Assembly (NCBI RefSeq): GCF_003473485.1
Contig: NC_053042.1
Span: forward strand, 2,554,501 to 2,618,500
Direction: 5' to 3'
Origin: Medicago truncatula
Lineage: Eukaryota > Streptophyta > Magnoliopsida > Fabales > Fabaceae
Length of the DNA stretch: 64,000 nucleotides
The translations under genes were made by a program, and so were the position numbers. Below are positions 12,360 through 24,293 of this stretch, piece after piece. The number at the start of each line of letters is the position of its first letter. Within the stretch, counting starts at the first letter, position 1. The notes below the pieces were generated by a model. The model did not search any database. It saw nothing but the letters and a program-made list of their open reading frames with translations, and had not been told where the DNA came from.

Positions 12360-14410
12360 GGTTAGATGTAGTCATCTTGTTCAACAAGAATGAGCCAGAG
12401 ATGTTTCTTTTTAACCTATTTTTCGACGGCATCCATTCTTGCGTGTAAACTTATTACAGTTGTTTTCTCTGTTTGTTCTATTGGCATTTGGCTTATGCGG
12501 CGGATGCTGCTACAAAATCAATGTCTAGGCTAGAGCTCCAATGTCGTTGTAACCTTCCTTAATAATGGATGTTCTAGTCGAAATGTTTAGAATCATGGAT
12601 TTTCATTAACAAGGTTGCTGCCATATATCATGGGATTCTTGGACTTACGGGAACTCACGCACCAGTTTGATGATTTTGAAAGTAGTTTTGTAATGACACA
12701 TTTTGAACCATAAGGCTGATAAATTTGTTGGAGTAGCTAGGAGATTAGGTTCTAAAATTTGGTTGAGGAATTCCCTTCATTTTTCTGCTCCATCTAATAA
12801 TGTGTGTGTTTGCTCAATAATGTGTATGTTTGTATTAAGCTAAGTGTTGAGTTTTTGTTGTGTCTTGTGATAAAGATTTGGTTTTCAAAATGTGTCATCA
12901 GTTATTTTGGATAATTGATAGCTTCCAACAACCAATCTGTTCAGCTGAACAATTGAAAGAAAATAAAACTACAAAAAAAAAAAAAAAAAAAAAAAGTTGG
13001 TTACCCTTTATCAATCTGTTCAGCATCACTTTTGTTGATTGGGTTGAACACGTTAGATTTTATAGGCCCAAGTTATGCAGAGATCAAGACGATGATGGAG
13101 GCGTCGTAGAGTAATGACTTCGATTGATGATTAGATGTCATTGGACTTGATGATATGGCTGATTATCATTGGTGTGCCGAAAGTGTGTGTTAGAGGGTGT
13201 GACTTAACATTTCTCCTATGTTCAAGCATATGTTTATTTAAAGTTCTACACAACAAGGAGAAGGCTTTGGCGTACCAACCTCACTTTCATTGTCGATCAA
13301 ACTATGTTTTTCAGTGTGATAAAAAACCGGTCAAAAGCGTCAAGTAAATTAACCTTTTTTTTTTCAAAGGCAGAAGAAAATCCAGAGAAAAAGAACTATC
13401 GACCCCCTGATTTGTTTCCCAAAAAATGTCATTCCAAAAAACATTGACACCTTTGTGAGACAAGATTGTAACTTCCAAGAGTAACATTACCTGCACAACA
13501 CATTTTTTTACAATCCCACAACATTTTGTTAGATATAACTAGAGATTTACTAGATATTGTTGATCATATAGGTTGCGTGATCGGAGGCTAACCGGTGAGC
13601 ATCGTTGGAAGCTTAGCGCTAGTGGGAAGATGTCAATAATTTTGAGGTGGTAACTGCACACAAAGTGGAAGTGGGGGAGATCGAGTGGTGGTTGGCAGTT
13701 TTCTTGAATGCAGAATCAAAGTGAAGAAGGTGACCGTTCTAGAAAAGTTTCAGCCAGGAGGATTTCAAGCGTAGCTTCCTTTCAAAACGATGGCTATTAT
13801 ATATAATGGTTGTAAAACTACATATGCTATATTTAAGACGCTATATTGGAAATACGAAATTTTAAATTTGAATTTCTGCATCCGAAAAACTTCTATTTTA
13901 AGACGCTATATTTGGATTTTAATTAGGTTCAAAAACTGTTGTAGTTTTTTTTTTTTGTCATGTTTGAATTTTTCACATACAAAAATTGATATTTAGATTT
14001 TCTACGTACGAAAACTTCAATTTTAAATGTTATATTTAAATTTGCTACGTCTAGAAACTTATTTAGATACACGTTCCAATGTAATTCATATTTCAAATTC
14101 ATATTTTATCTTATTAGTGTAATCATAAGAGAACTTTTTTTATGGATCGCAATTGTGCAATCGTTCGTTATAGCATACTACTAGAGCCTTTCATTTCCCC
14201 TCAAAATATGGAGAGAATCCATCTATACTCATGAATTTGAGTTGATACCAATTTCCTCATTAACACCAAAAAGAAAGAAATAAATACTACTAATGAAAAT
14301 AAATTACAACATCCCGTAAGTACAACTTAGACGGTAAAAGACTACAAGGACATTTAATTCGAACCTACAACTTCTCACTTCTCTACCCTTAGTATATGTG
14401 TGTTTCGCCG
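12360..14410. other. AGPR 3' end and intergenic DNA
   Basis: The AGPR 3' untranslated region probably occupies the first 200-300 bases. A poly-A run lies at about 12974-12993. About 13560-13785 is less AT-rich than its surroundings and may be a gene fragment, but no frame gives a recognisable protein. The dispersed repeat copy at 13856-14005 is listed separately. Confidence 0.4.
13856..14005 (+). repeat. Dispersed repeat, copy A
   Basis: Shares with 62933-63075 the words TTTAAATTTGAATTTCTGCA, CTTCTATTTTAAGACGCT, TATTTGGATTTT, TTTTCACATACAAA and TTGATAT, in the same order and orientation. The family is not recognised. No terminal repeats or duplicated target were found. Confidence 0.7.
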
Positions 14411-16888
14411 TTATCTTGGCCCTGAAAGTCTAACAGCCGAGAGATATGCATCACTATTCACCTCTGTTGGTTCTGAAGAAGTCCCACTCTCACTTGTTGG
14501 TCTAAGCAAATTTAAATAAAATTTAGAACCTAATGGAGACCCATTTGGTACCTTAGGAACATCACATAGACCCTCAAGCATTTGTACAACTTTATTCATA
14601 GAAGGCCTCAAACACATATCTTCTTGTATACACAAAAATGCAACATTCAAAGCAATCTCAACTCTCACATCATTTTCACATATTTTCACCTCAGAGTCAA
14701 TTAAATCTTCCATCTTCCCTTGTTCCATCATCTTATAAGCAAAAGAAGGAAAATGCGATTTCTCCGAATTTTCTTTAGGATCATAGTTTTTCCTTCCTCC
14801 AATAATCTCTAACAACACCATTCCATAGCTATAAACATCACTTTTCTCTGATATAGCATAGTTTGTGATCCATTCTGGTGCTAAATAACCTCTTGTTCCT
14901 CTCATTGTTGTAAAAACATGGCTTTGTTCACGGTTCATGAGCTTCGCAAGACCGAAATCGGAAACTTTGGCTTCAAAATTATCATCTAAAAGCACATTTT
15001 CTGGTTTAATATCACAATGAACAATCTTTGAGTCACAATCTTCATGCAAATAAGCTAGTCCTTTGGCTGTTCCTACTGCAATTTTGTACCTTGTGTTCCA
15101 ATCCAAAGATAATTCTTTATTTTTTTTGAATATCCATTTATCCAATGAACCATTTTCCATATATTCATAAACAAGAAGTTTATGAGATCCTTCAGCACAA
15201 AAACCTTTAAGCCTTACCAAATGATTGTGATGAATGCTTCCAATTGTGCTAACTTCAACCTTAAATTCTTTCTTCCCTTGACCAATTCCTTCCAATTTCT
15301 TCACAGCTATTTGAGTTTCATCTTTTAGAATTCCTTTATATACCGAACCGAAACCACCTTGACCTAACTTCACCGAGAAGTTATTCGTCGCAGTTTCTAA
15401 ATTGTTGTAGCTGAAACGGATCGGCATACTAGTTAAACTCTTCAAGAAATCGTCATCACCGTCTGAATTCTCGACCAGAGATTCAGGCAAATTTTCCTTT
15501 TTCTTTGAGCATTTTAGTCCCACATAAATCATGCCAGAAATGACAAACAATGTTACTATTACAATGATCACAACAACTATTGTCTGCACATTCCTGTTTC
15601 TACTTTCTGCTGTGTCTGTTTCTGTGTCACTACTTCCGTCTCTTGAGACTTTAATGTAAGAGGCAAAGCCAGAATCATTATCAGTTTTCACAAAGCTTCC
15701 AATCCTATCTAAAAGGTAACAGTTTCCTGAACTGCTTTGAAAGAACATAGCAAGACATGAGCAGTTTTCACTGCAAGAATTTTTGCAACCAATCAAATCG
15801 GTTTTCAAAGAAGGTGGAAGAAATCCAAGTGCAAAGTAATTGAGTCCATCATCACCTTTAACAAGCTCAACGGAACTTTTCGAGTTACAAGGCGAAACAA
15901 AACCCGGTTCACAGCTAGGACTGGAGCTAAGAACAGAAGGGCAACTGCATTTTTTGTCACCAATGCATATGTTATAAGGTCCACAAGGTTGTGGTGTACT
16001 ACAAGAATCTTGAGGTATTCTTGTTGTCGATGAACCACTTGAGCCTTTATTTTTAAGATTGGTGAAAGTTATGAAGCCATCACTTCCTAAAACTGCTATC
16101 CAAGTTGCATTTGCAGCATCAGAAAAAATAAATTGCCACAACAATGATTTCCTTTTGTCATAGAACTTCCATGAATTTGCATCAAGAGTTGCAAAATTTA
16201 CCTCGTCGCCGTTTTCATTAGGTATTTTTCGGATATCATTTTGCATAGACCAATAAGGCTGTGGAGATTGTAAACCTGTGGAAAGAAGAACATTACCAGA
16301 ATGTGATTCAATTTCGAGGACATAGGTGAAATTGTTAGAATCAGGTTCACTGATAAGTTTCATTCCTTTGGTGAATTTTTGCATTGGTAATAATGTATCT
16401 GTTGGATGATCAAAACTTTGCCAAATCACATTACTATCATTTCCAAGCAAAACTAAATTTCCATTGTCTTGTAATTCCATTGAAGAAACTTTCATGCCAC
16501 TTGTATTTGTTGACCAAACTGAATTTTTTCCTTTTTGTAAAAAAGCATTACCCTCTTCATCAAACACAAACTTATCAGAATTAGAAACAGGAGATTCTCT
16601 ATTTGCAGTCCAAACAACTTTTGTGCTATCCATGTGGACTATTGCAAGTAGAAACAATGTGTTGTCATTTGAAGTTGTGATAAAGCCAAAACCAAATTCT
16701 TGTTTGTTTGACACAAGAAATTTTCCATTCCTATCAATCCAATTCATTTGAGAGCCTTCAAATCCAGGTGAGATCTTTCCAATCCGTTGAATACTAGCCG
16801 AAACCAAAACTACTTCTGACAAAAGTATGATACACAAACATAACCATAGGGTATTCACAATATGGAAAAGAGGCCAATGATTTCTCAT
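14411..16888 (-). CDS. G-type lectin S-receptor-like Ser/Thr kinase, SD2-5 type
   Basis: Single-exon receptor kinase of 825 residues, the normal size for SD2-5 proteins. It has a signal peptide (about 1-31, with a LWLCLCIILL core), a B-lectin (bulb-type) domain about 60-180, a Cys-rich EGF/PAN-like region about 295-412, one membrane helix about 435-457 (IVVVIIVIVTLFVISGMIYV) and then the kinase domain, about 503-775. Kinase motifs are GQGGFGSV (509-516), Lys530 in AVKK, HCD (624-626), DFG (644-646) and APEW (670-673). Cys in place of Arg in HRD makes it a non-RD kinase, a class often linked to immune or environmental sensing. Expected at the plasma membrane. By order it corresponds to At4g32300 (memory). 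No frameshift or stop. Confidence 0.93.
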   Translation of the reverse strand: MRNHWPLFHIVNTLWLCLCIILLSEVVLVSASIQRIGKISPGFEGSQMNWIDRNGKFLVSNKQEFGFGFITTSNDNTLFLLAIVHMDSTKVVWTANRESPVSNSDKFVFDEEGNAFLQKGKNSVWSTNTSGMKVSSMELQDNGNLVLLGNDSNVIWQSFDHPTDTLLPMQKFTKGMKLISEPDSNNFTYVLEIESHSGNVLLSTGLQSPQPYWSMQNDIRKIPNENGDEVNFATLDANSWKFYDKRKSLLWQFIFSDAANATWIAVLGSDGFITFTNLKNKGSSGSSTTRIPQDSCSTPQPCGPYNICIGDKKCSCPSVLSSSPSCEPGFVSPCNSKSSVELVKGDDGLNYFALGFLPPSLKTDLIGCKNSCSENCSCLAMFFQSSSGNCYLLDRIGSFVKTDNDSGFASYIKVSRDGSSDTETDTAESRNRNVQTIVVVIIVIVTLFVISGMIYVGLKCSKKKENLPESLVENSDGDDDFLKSLTSMPIRFSYNNLETATNNFSVKLGQGGFGSVYKGILKDETQIAVKKLEGIGQGKKEFKVEVSTIGSIHHNHLVRLKGFCAEGSHKLLVYEYMENGSLDKWIFKKNKELSLDWNTRYKIAVGTAKGLAYLHEDCDSKIVHCDIKPENVLLDDNFEAKVSDFGLAKLMNREQSHVFTTMRGTRGYLAPEWITNYAISEKSDVYSYGMVLLEIIGGRKNYDPKENSEKSHFPSFAYKMMEQGKMEDLIDSEVKICENDVRVEIALNVAFLCIQEDMCLRPSMNKVVQMLEGLCDVPKVPNGSPLGSKFYLNLLRPTSESGTSSEPTEVNSDAYLSAVRLSGPR

Positions 16889-19800
16889 GGTTTTGTAGTT
16901 CTACTCCAACAGCCAATTCTTATCTGAGGATTTTTTTCGGTCTTAGAGTTCGGAGATAAGTAAAGTATGACCGAGAATTGTTGTAGTCAAGGTTCGAATT
17001 CTAGTACTTCTATGTGAGGAAGAATTGTTTGACTAGAAACTCATCAACCACCCTTTGTGAAATTACTTGGTTCTTATATGAGGTATTTATATATCATAAA
17101 GAAGCAAAGCAAAAAAACTATGGAATTCATAAACAAGAGAGAAGAGGGTTGAAATAGGACATAAACATGTTCATAGCCATACATGTTTTAACATGAGTTT
17201 GTATAAAAAACAAAAACAACTTTTTAAGGTGGATTTTCTACCTTGACCACATAGTGGAAAAGCAATATGGCATAAACAAAAAAAATGGAATTCATGAATA
17301 TGATAGAAGAGGGTTGAATTATGTTATCTTGGTTACATAGTGGAAAAGCAATATGGAAGAAAGAAAAGATAGAAAAGAAAGTGGAAAAATATCAAACCAC
17401 AAAAATGAAAAGAAACTTTGTTGACACTTGAATTGACCAACAAAAGTTTACCTCAAAATGATGAGTGAGTCTTGGTTTCACACATGATGAAGAAAGAACA
17501 GAAAAATTAAGCAAGAAGATTATGGTAAGAACATTTGAAGAAATGTACTATTGATTGTTTGACTATGAAACAATGGATTATTTGTGCACGTGAAGTGTGA
17601 TGAAACACATGAATCTTTCACAACAATTTTGAAGCAAAGTGATGCAAAAAAAAAAAAAAAAAGAAGGATAATAGAGAAGAATGATGTGAATGAATATGAT
17701 GATATGATAATGAATGTACAGCTTAGAAAGGCTGGCACTTGGATATTTGTTTGTGTATGATATGATATGAGGTGAGATTCATACATAGTTGCAAGCCAAT
17801 AGATTTTTTTGCTTTGTTTTTCTTCATTAAAATTTGAAATTAAAATTGCAAAAAATTGAGACCACTTTGACTAAGATTATTATGATACATACGCCAAAGA
17901 AACATAAATGCACCCGCAAATGGGTGGTTGAAAATTTATTAGTCTTGCATATGTTGTACGTAAATCACTACTGACGTGTTTACTTTTCTCTAAATATTGA
18001 GCTTTGGGACTTCATTTTTACAATGAATTTTTGGCTTACTTAAGACTTCTTCCAAAATACACTAACTTGCTTTGTATAACACATATTAAACAATCTAAAA
18101 GTAATAAATAAATTGAATGCAGGATTTTTAAAACAAAATTTTTATTACTAAGATATTACTTCTTTCGGTCTTTCTTATAAGAGATAAATAAGTCAAAAAA
18201 AACTTAGTGTGTTTGGAACAGATGTAAATTTTTCATAAACGCACGTTTAACTAGATTCTGTACTTTTTGGCTTCTTTAAATCCAGATTAAACTTACATAA
18301 GGAATGGAGAGTATGTTGCCAAACGTCCATCCAAACATTATATTAACGTATTTAATCTATATTATGAATCAAATACATTAATTTTTGTCGGTTTATTTAT
18401 CTCTTATAGAAAGGATCAGATGAAATATATAATTAACCACAATTCACATTCAATTACTAAGAGTGAAAGATCACCAACTGTGAGTCAAAACAATTGGTGA
18501 TAGTTTTCCTTCTTTTATGATTATTTGTTTTGGTACATATGCATGTGACAAGGGACCAGCAACAACAAATAATTTCGAAGGACAGGTATGTCCTTAAATT
18601 CGTCACTCAAAAATTAATATTAATATATACTACTTATTAAATCCTACCATTTCAATGTTGTTTGTCAATAATACTATTATAGTATCTCTTGAGATGATAT
18701 GGAAATCCTCACAAGCCATATCCCTTAATTCATAAGGTTATTCCATCTATATAATAATCTATACAATGCATGAATTAATTGCTATAGTATACATCATTTG
18801 TTTCACTCATATATATCGATCATACACGTGTCATACTCCTTAACTTAAATTAATATATGCAAGTTCGTGATGGTTCATTTATATATTTTGTAGATCCACA
18901 ACTATTATAATTTGGAAGATCTTTTTGTTAGGTGTTGCGATTTGTGAAACGTTGTCATGCAATGCAAGATGGACACTTGGTCTCATATCATTATGAGTGA
19001 AGTCGGAGTGTAGGGCCATCTAATCACTTTCCTATACTATATATGTATAATTGGTGTAGTGGGGATAACGTGAATTCGTAGGAGAATTTTTTATAAGCAA
19101 AATATATTGTAACACACTAATCAATCAATGTGTTATACTTATACGTTTGAGATTTAGATCATAATGAGCAAAATACAATCCAGCAAATAGAAATAGAGTC
19201 CCATTTTCCCTAACCCAATGGCTTCAAATATATTTTTTTAAAGAGTCGATTACATGTACGTTAGTAAAGGAGATGTTCAATAATCCAAGATTGGGAGTCG
19301 AGACATTTCATGATTCATTTCCTCCTCCACTTACTAGAAAATTCATCGTCAACGTAACATTCTCCAAATAAGCCCAATCAACAATCTCATTTGCAATTAG
19401 AATTCCATCTAAAATTTGACGTCCCTTTACAGATGCAGTCTAAGTTTCTGAAATGATTTTAACACTGATCAATTTCAACATATTCGCTAAAATCCTTGCG
19501 AAAGTTTTGTACATACATCCAAGGAATAATTAATGTTTTCAGCAAATAATTTCAACATATGCATCTATTATAAAATTATAATTTAAAACATTAATTTGAC
19601 GTCCCACTTAATAGAAAAGAATAATTAATGTTTATTTTCATATTATGTCTATTGCTATTTATTACTTTATCTTTTCTAATTCTTTTAATTTATGTTTTTC
19701 ATATCATTAATGAAATATATTTTGGTAAAATGATTGATAATTACTCTTTTCTATATAAAACTAACTGCATTTCTTAATATATGTGAAATTACTGTATACA

Positions 19801-20379
19801 ATTTGATAGAGATAGAATATTTAGAGGAATGATATTTGTACAACCAATTGTGGACATGTAACATTTAGGTACACAAATTGTAAAATTTGTGTACCCATAC
19901 ACAAGTAAACCAACACCATAGATATACTAATTTAAAATTAAGTTGTTAGGATCGTTTAAGGGCAACCAAATGTAGGAGTGGATTGGTGATAAAAATCCAA
20001 TTTATAATATATACCCCATAAATATCTAAAATATAAATAGTCAAATTACACTCGGTACCCTACAGTTAGAAATAATTAAATTTTAATAACTCGATATATT
20101 TAATTGTAAAGATTATAAGTAATTTTTTTTTTTAGGAAAGATTACAAGTAACTTATTTACCCTTTTTTCACAAAAGTTATTTATCTTTTTTATAAAGACT
20201 TAACATAGTAGTAACTTGACTATACAATTTATATTTTTAATGAAGATGATTTTTTTTACGTTACTGATTTATTTATCTTTTTATAAGGATAAAACTGATA
20301 CGTAACTTATTTATATTTTTAATGATTATAATCTTTTTTAAGGAATTATGCGATTATTTATTTATTTAAGGAATAAATG

Positions 20380-20382
<3 letters not shown>
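16889..20382. other. Upstream and intergenic DNA
   Basis: The first few hundred bases should hold the SD2-5 promoter and leader. No intron is needed because the start codon lies in the same exon as the signal peptide. Beyond that the region is AT-rich with a poly-A run at about 17647-17661. No gene was recognised except the MITE-like element at 18157-18426. Confidence 0.4.
18157..18426. mobile_element. Stowaway-like MITE
   Basis: The left end TACTTCTTTCGGTCTTTC with TATAAGAGATAAATAA is the inverted complement of the right end (TTATTTATCTCTTATAGAAA then GGATCAGATGAAATA). The ends are 'TA' plus a CTYC..TCGGTC-like sequence, as in Stowaway elements. Size about 270 bp, non-coding. Confidence 0.55.

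Positions 20383-20476
<94 letters not shown>
20383..20476. repeat. (AT)n microsatellite, about 47 units
   Basis: An uninterrupted AT dinucleotide run of 94 bases. It is perfect, so it is likely to be highly variable in length among individuals and prone to assembly error. Confidence 0.98.
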
Positions 20477-20478
<2 letters not shown>

Positions 20479-21279
20479 TAAATTAATAGTTACTATTTGG
20501 CACATATATTAGTAATATATTTTGAATTTAATTTATGTACATATATCGTAAATTTATTTTACACATGCATTCAATTAAATCATGTCATATAATTTGGCAC
20601 ATATATTAGTAATTTATTTTAAACTTACGTCATGTTTAGAGGTTGAATGACTGTCAGAACTCAGAAGTACACGGAATCGCCATAAGAGAATAAACAGACT
20701 ATATATGGTTAATATAGTTATTCTTTTTCTTTTTGAGGTGATAGTATATTCTTAAAACCCAAAAATTTGTGTGAGGCCTACATTACCCTTTATAAATTGA
20801 GGATAATTTATTCCTAATGATAAATATGAGTCAATTCTGAAATGAAGAAGATGGAGATCATATATTAAATGAAAGAGATGAATAAACCTAATGTTTTTGA
20901 GATAAAATGATAATTAATTGTACGAAAAAACCAAAATACATTACCCTCAATGAATTAGGGTAAATTAACCCTAATAATAAATATGATCGGATAATGAAAT
21001 GAAGGAGATGAAGATCTTATGCGAAATTAAGGAGATGAAGAAGTTTGATGTTTTTGAGATGAAAGTGGTAAATTATTTTAAAAATAAAGATGAAGAAAAT
21101 GAAGATTTTCTTTGAAAATGGTAAATCACCTCAAATCATCAAGGAACAACGTAGAAAAAACCCAAAATTTGAGATTTTCATAAAGAATTCTGAAAAACTC
21201 AATCTCTAGTTTAGAAACTTCGGAAAAACTCAAACTGTGAAACTTATTTTTTGCTATGGAATTCTTATAGTCTGTTTGT

Positions 21280-22230
21280 TTCTGCGGTACAATAAACTTA
21301 AACCACGTTTTGGCTAAAGCTCCAAATTGGAGCTTTTACTTTTTCACATTTTTTATGCATTGGGAAGTGTGAATAGTGCATTGGGAAGTGGTTTATAGCT
21401 TCCAAAAGCCTTCCCAAACACACACTTAATCTACTTAGGATATATTTCATTTAAATTAGAGAAGTAAAGTGAAATTACGAAGGAAAAGAAAGAGAATAAA
21501 AATATTTTTAAGCGGAAATGAGTAAGTTAAGATTTTTAGAAAAAATGTGGTGCAAAAGGTTAAGACTCTTTTGAAAATAATCAACAAATATCATAAAAAA
21601 AAAAATAAAAAAAAAAAAATCACAAAAGAGACGTATGACTCAATCGGTTCCTTCAAACTATATGACCAAATATAAAGAACATGAACTCACGTCCTCGTTC
21701 CAGAGTCTCATCATTGAAGGAGGGTACAATAACCAACCATCTGCTTTATTTTGAACTTTGTCGCATCAACCAAATAATTGTAAAGGAAGTGCAAGATCCG
21801 CAACACCCTAGAACCACTAGTTCACTTTAGAGATGTCTTGAAAGTAGTGTAGGTACATGAAATCTACATAGTATGAACTCCTATCATGTGACGATCTTAA
21901 ACATGCTCTAATCCTTTTCTCAATCTCATACTGATTTGCCTTGATTAGATAATCATGGTAAATTTCTTGAAGCCATGAGAATGTTATATGAGCCTCTAGC
22001 ATGTGGCTCTACTCCCAAGAACTCAATTAACCATATAGTCGCATCGTCTTTCGCCATTGGGGGATATGGTTAAGCATCTGTTTGGATTAGCGGTGGAGGC
22101 AAGATTTCCACTTCCCAAGGCAGGATTCAACGTGGTTTTATGAAGCTAGAATTTTTAGCTTCACTGCAAAAGTGATATTCTACCGTGGTTTTGTAAATTT
22201 TAAAGCCTCTCCAAACACACACTAAGTAGT
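21280..22230. repeat. Two MITE-like remnants with matching ends
   Basis: Segments about 21280-21430 and 22070-22230 both finish with CCAAACACACACT and carry GCTTCCAAAA or AGCTTCACTG-type words. The second starts with TGTTTGGATTAGCGGTGGA, which inversely matches its own CTCCAAACACAC end. Between them, about 21620-21760, lies a non-coding stretch with the words ATCGGTTCCTTC and AACATGAACTCACG, similar to about 35745-35805. No gene is seen. Confidence 0.4.
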
Positions 22231-23003
22231 TTACCGATTAAACTGAAAGTTGTTGGTCTTTATTTGTTACCTCTATGTTAATGTTGTGCATATATCGTGA
22301 TTAACTTGATTGTAGTTTGTGTTTCTAAAGTAGTATATACTAGACACCTACATCCCAAAACCATTCAAGATTAGGGCATGGTTTTATGAGGTCGATTACT
22401 TTTTTCCCATTGTAAATGCACAACAAATATTTATCAAATTACTGAAAAATACAAAGGAAAACTTAACTACAAATATGTAATGAAATCCCAAAGTGTTATG
22501 AATATACAAATCAAAGTTAAATAACTATAATGAACATTGCAGCAACCAATTATGGAATGATTTTTAATATGAAACGATTGTAATGGTTTTTGTTGAAACA
22601 CACTAGCCGAATAATAGCAATGACTCTAATGGCTTTAGTTAACAATTATGCAGGCTGGTATAATACTCAATTAAATTAGTGCTTCTATCTATTAATTAAT
22701 TTCAATTTAGAGATTGTTCGACAAGAAAATAGAACAAAGAATGAAAAAGGCGACGATTCAATTACGAACATAGTTGGTGCACAACTCACTAAACTTGTTT
22801 TATGCTTTGATTCTATTCCAAGGAAGAAATATATGCGTAATTAAATTATCATGAATGCAAAATCTAATTGAAAAATACATTCGGATGTGATTGGATTCAT
22901 GACGCAGAATGTGGAACTTCGGTGTTGGTGCGTTGAAAACAACATCAGATGCATGGTTGAGAGATGAAACTCGAGGCTTGGGAATCTGGCGGATTTTGAC
23001 TCT

Positions 23004-23660
23004 TTTTTTTTTAATTTTTTTTTAAAGGAGAAATTTATTGCTTCTCATTATCAATCAAAGAAGAGATACATGATGGTACATTACCATAAACATGGGAGCT
23101 AGCATGAGATGGGGCTACCCTAACTAATTCATGAGCGACCCCATTGGCTTGCCTCCTATTGAACTCGACATGAGAGTTCTGAAAACTAATCTCAAACAGT
23201 TGTTTACAATCATACATAATACATCCAAACTCACTGTCATCCTCTAAGGAAGACCGAAAATGATCAACCACTATCTTGGAATCTAAAGCAAAGTCGACAT
23301 TATCATAGTGAAGCTCCGCCATCCATTTCAACTTCGTATGAAAACCTACGGCCTCACCCACAGCAACATCACAAAGAGGGGGAAAACAATCTATTTTAGC
23401 ACTAACAAATTCGCCCCTGTCATCACGGAAACAAATCCCAATACCCACCATATTCATGGAAGAAGAAAAAGAGGTATCAATGTTACATTTATACCTACCG
23501 TAAGCCGGCTTCGACCATTCCACCACAATACCATCGCTAGACTTGTCTTGGTGCGTCAAAGGTACATCTTTTCTTCACAATCTTATATGTTGGGCTGATC
23601 ACCAATCATCCAGGATATGCTTTGCACGCTCCAATACCTGCGTGATTGTTTTCATTTTGC
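23004..23660 (-). pseudogene. LINE relic: RNase H-like domain, 5' truncated
   Basis: An open frame from 23559 to 23035 encodes 174 residues of an RNase H fold (RVT_3) of the kind found at the C-terminus of plant LINE polyproteins. It opens with WSKPAYGRYKCNIDTSF, followed by GIGICFRDDRGEFVSAK, the motif ALDSKIVVDHF and VEFNRRQANGVAHEL. Upstream on the minus strand the reading continues as ITQVLERAKHILDDW but is broken by stop codons, so the ancestor was longer. Right after the TAA stop comes an A-rich tail (plus-strand T runs 23004-23025), which suggests the 3' end of a LINE copy. It is probably not a working gene, although the intact 174-codon frame could be annotated as one. Confidence 0.7.
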
Positions 23661-24282
23661 TGCTGCCACAACTTATTTTGTTGGGGCATGCCAAATATTT
23701 GTAGAATATATATTTAACTTGTTTCATTTGATTGACACATATTGTTATGTGGTTAAGCGGTTCATTGTGCTTGAGTGCTACCTAATGAGCACCGGTTCAA
23801 GTCTTGGCAAGACCCTTATTGGGAATAAAATTAAAAATGCAGAAAAATAATAAAAGAAAGAGCCTACTTCATGTTGCAAAACATATCTCTTTTCCAATGC
23901 GACACAATAAATTATTTTAATAAATTATACCTAATATAATATTTATAAAATATATGTGGGGAGCCAAGGCTACCATGGGCTCCCATGAAGATCTGCCACT
24001 ATTGGGAATCATTTTTCGGGGCCATCGTTTGGTAACAGCCGAAGGGGTTTTTGTTTGATGAGTGCAACCTAGGTTAGTTTTACCGAGGCTCCACGGTGGC
24101 ACCAACTGTACTGGCGGTGAGTACGATATCTAAAGCTAGGGTTAGTCACTGTTTAGATCATGCCTTGAGAATGCTCTCAAGAGGGGTATCTATAGCCTCC
24201 TTGAGCTTATATTTTCATTTCTTGGTCCCTATGTAAGTTAGGCCCCAAGATAGCAAGCGAGCGTTCTAGAAGTTTCTATAAA
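23661..24282. other. Intergenic DNA of unknown repeat type
   Basis: Moderately GC-richer sequence. The minus strand reads through about 60 residues rich in Pro/Trp/Lys (about 23917-24105) that I do not recognise. The plus strand has CTCCACGGTGGCACC and similar words. It may be part of an old element in which the SINE at 24294 landed. Confidence 0.3.
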
Positions 24283-24293
24283 CTGGGAAAGGT

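Noticed and set aside
13311-13785. Possible gene fragment downstream of AGPR
   Set aside because: Slightly richer in G and C than its surroundings, but no frame on either strand gives a protein I recognise.
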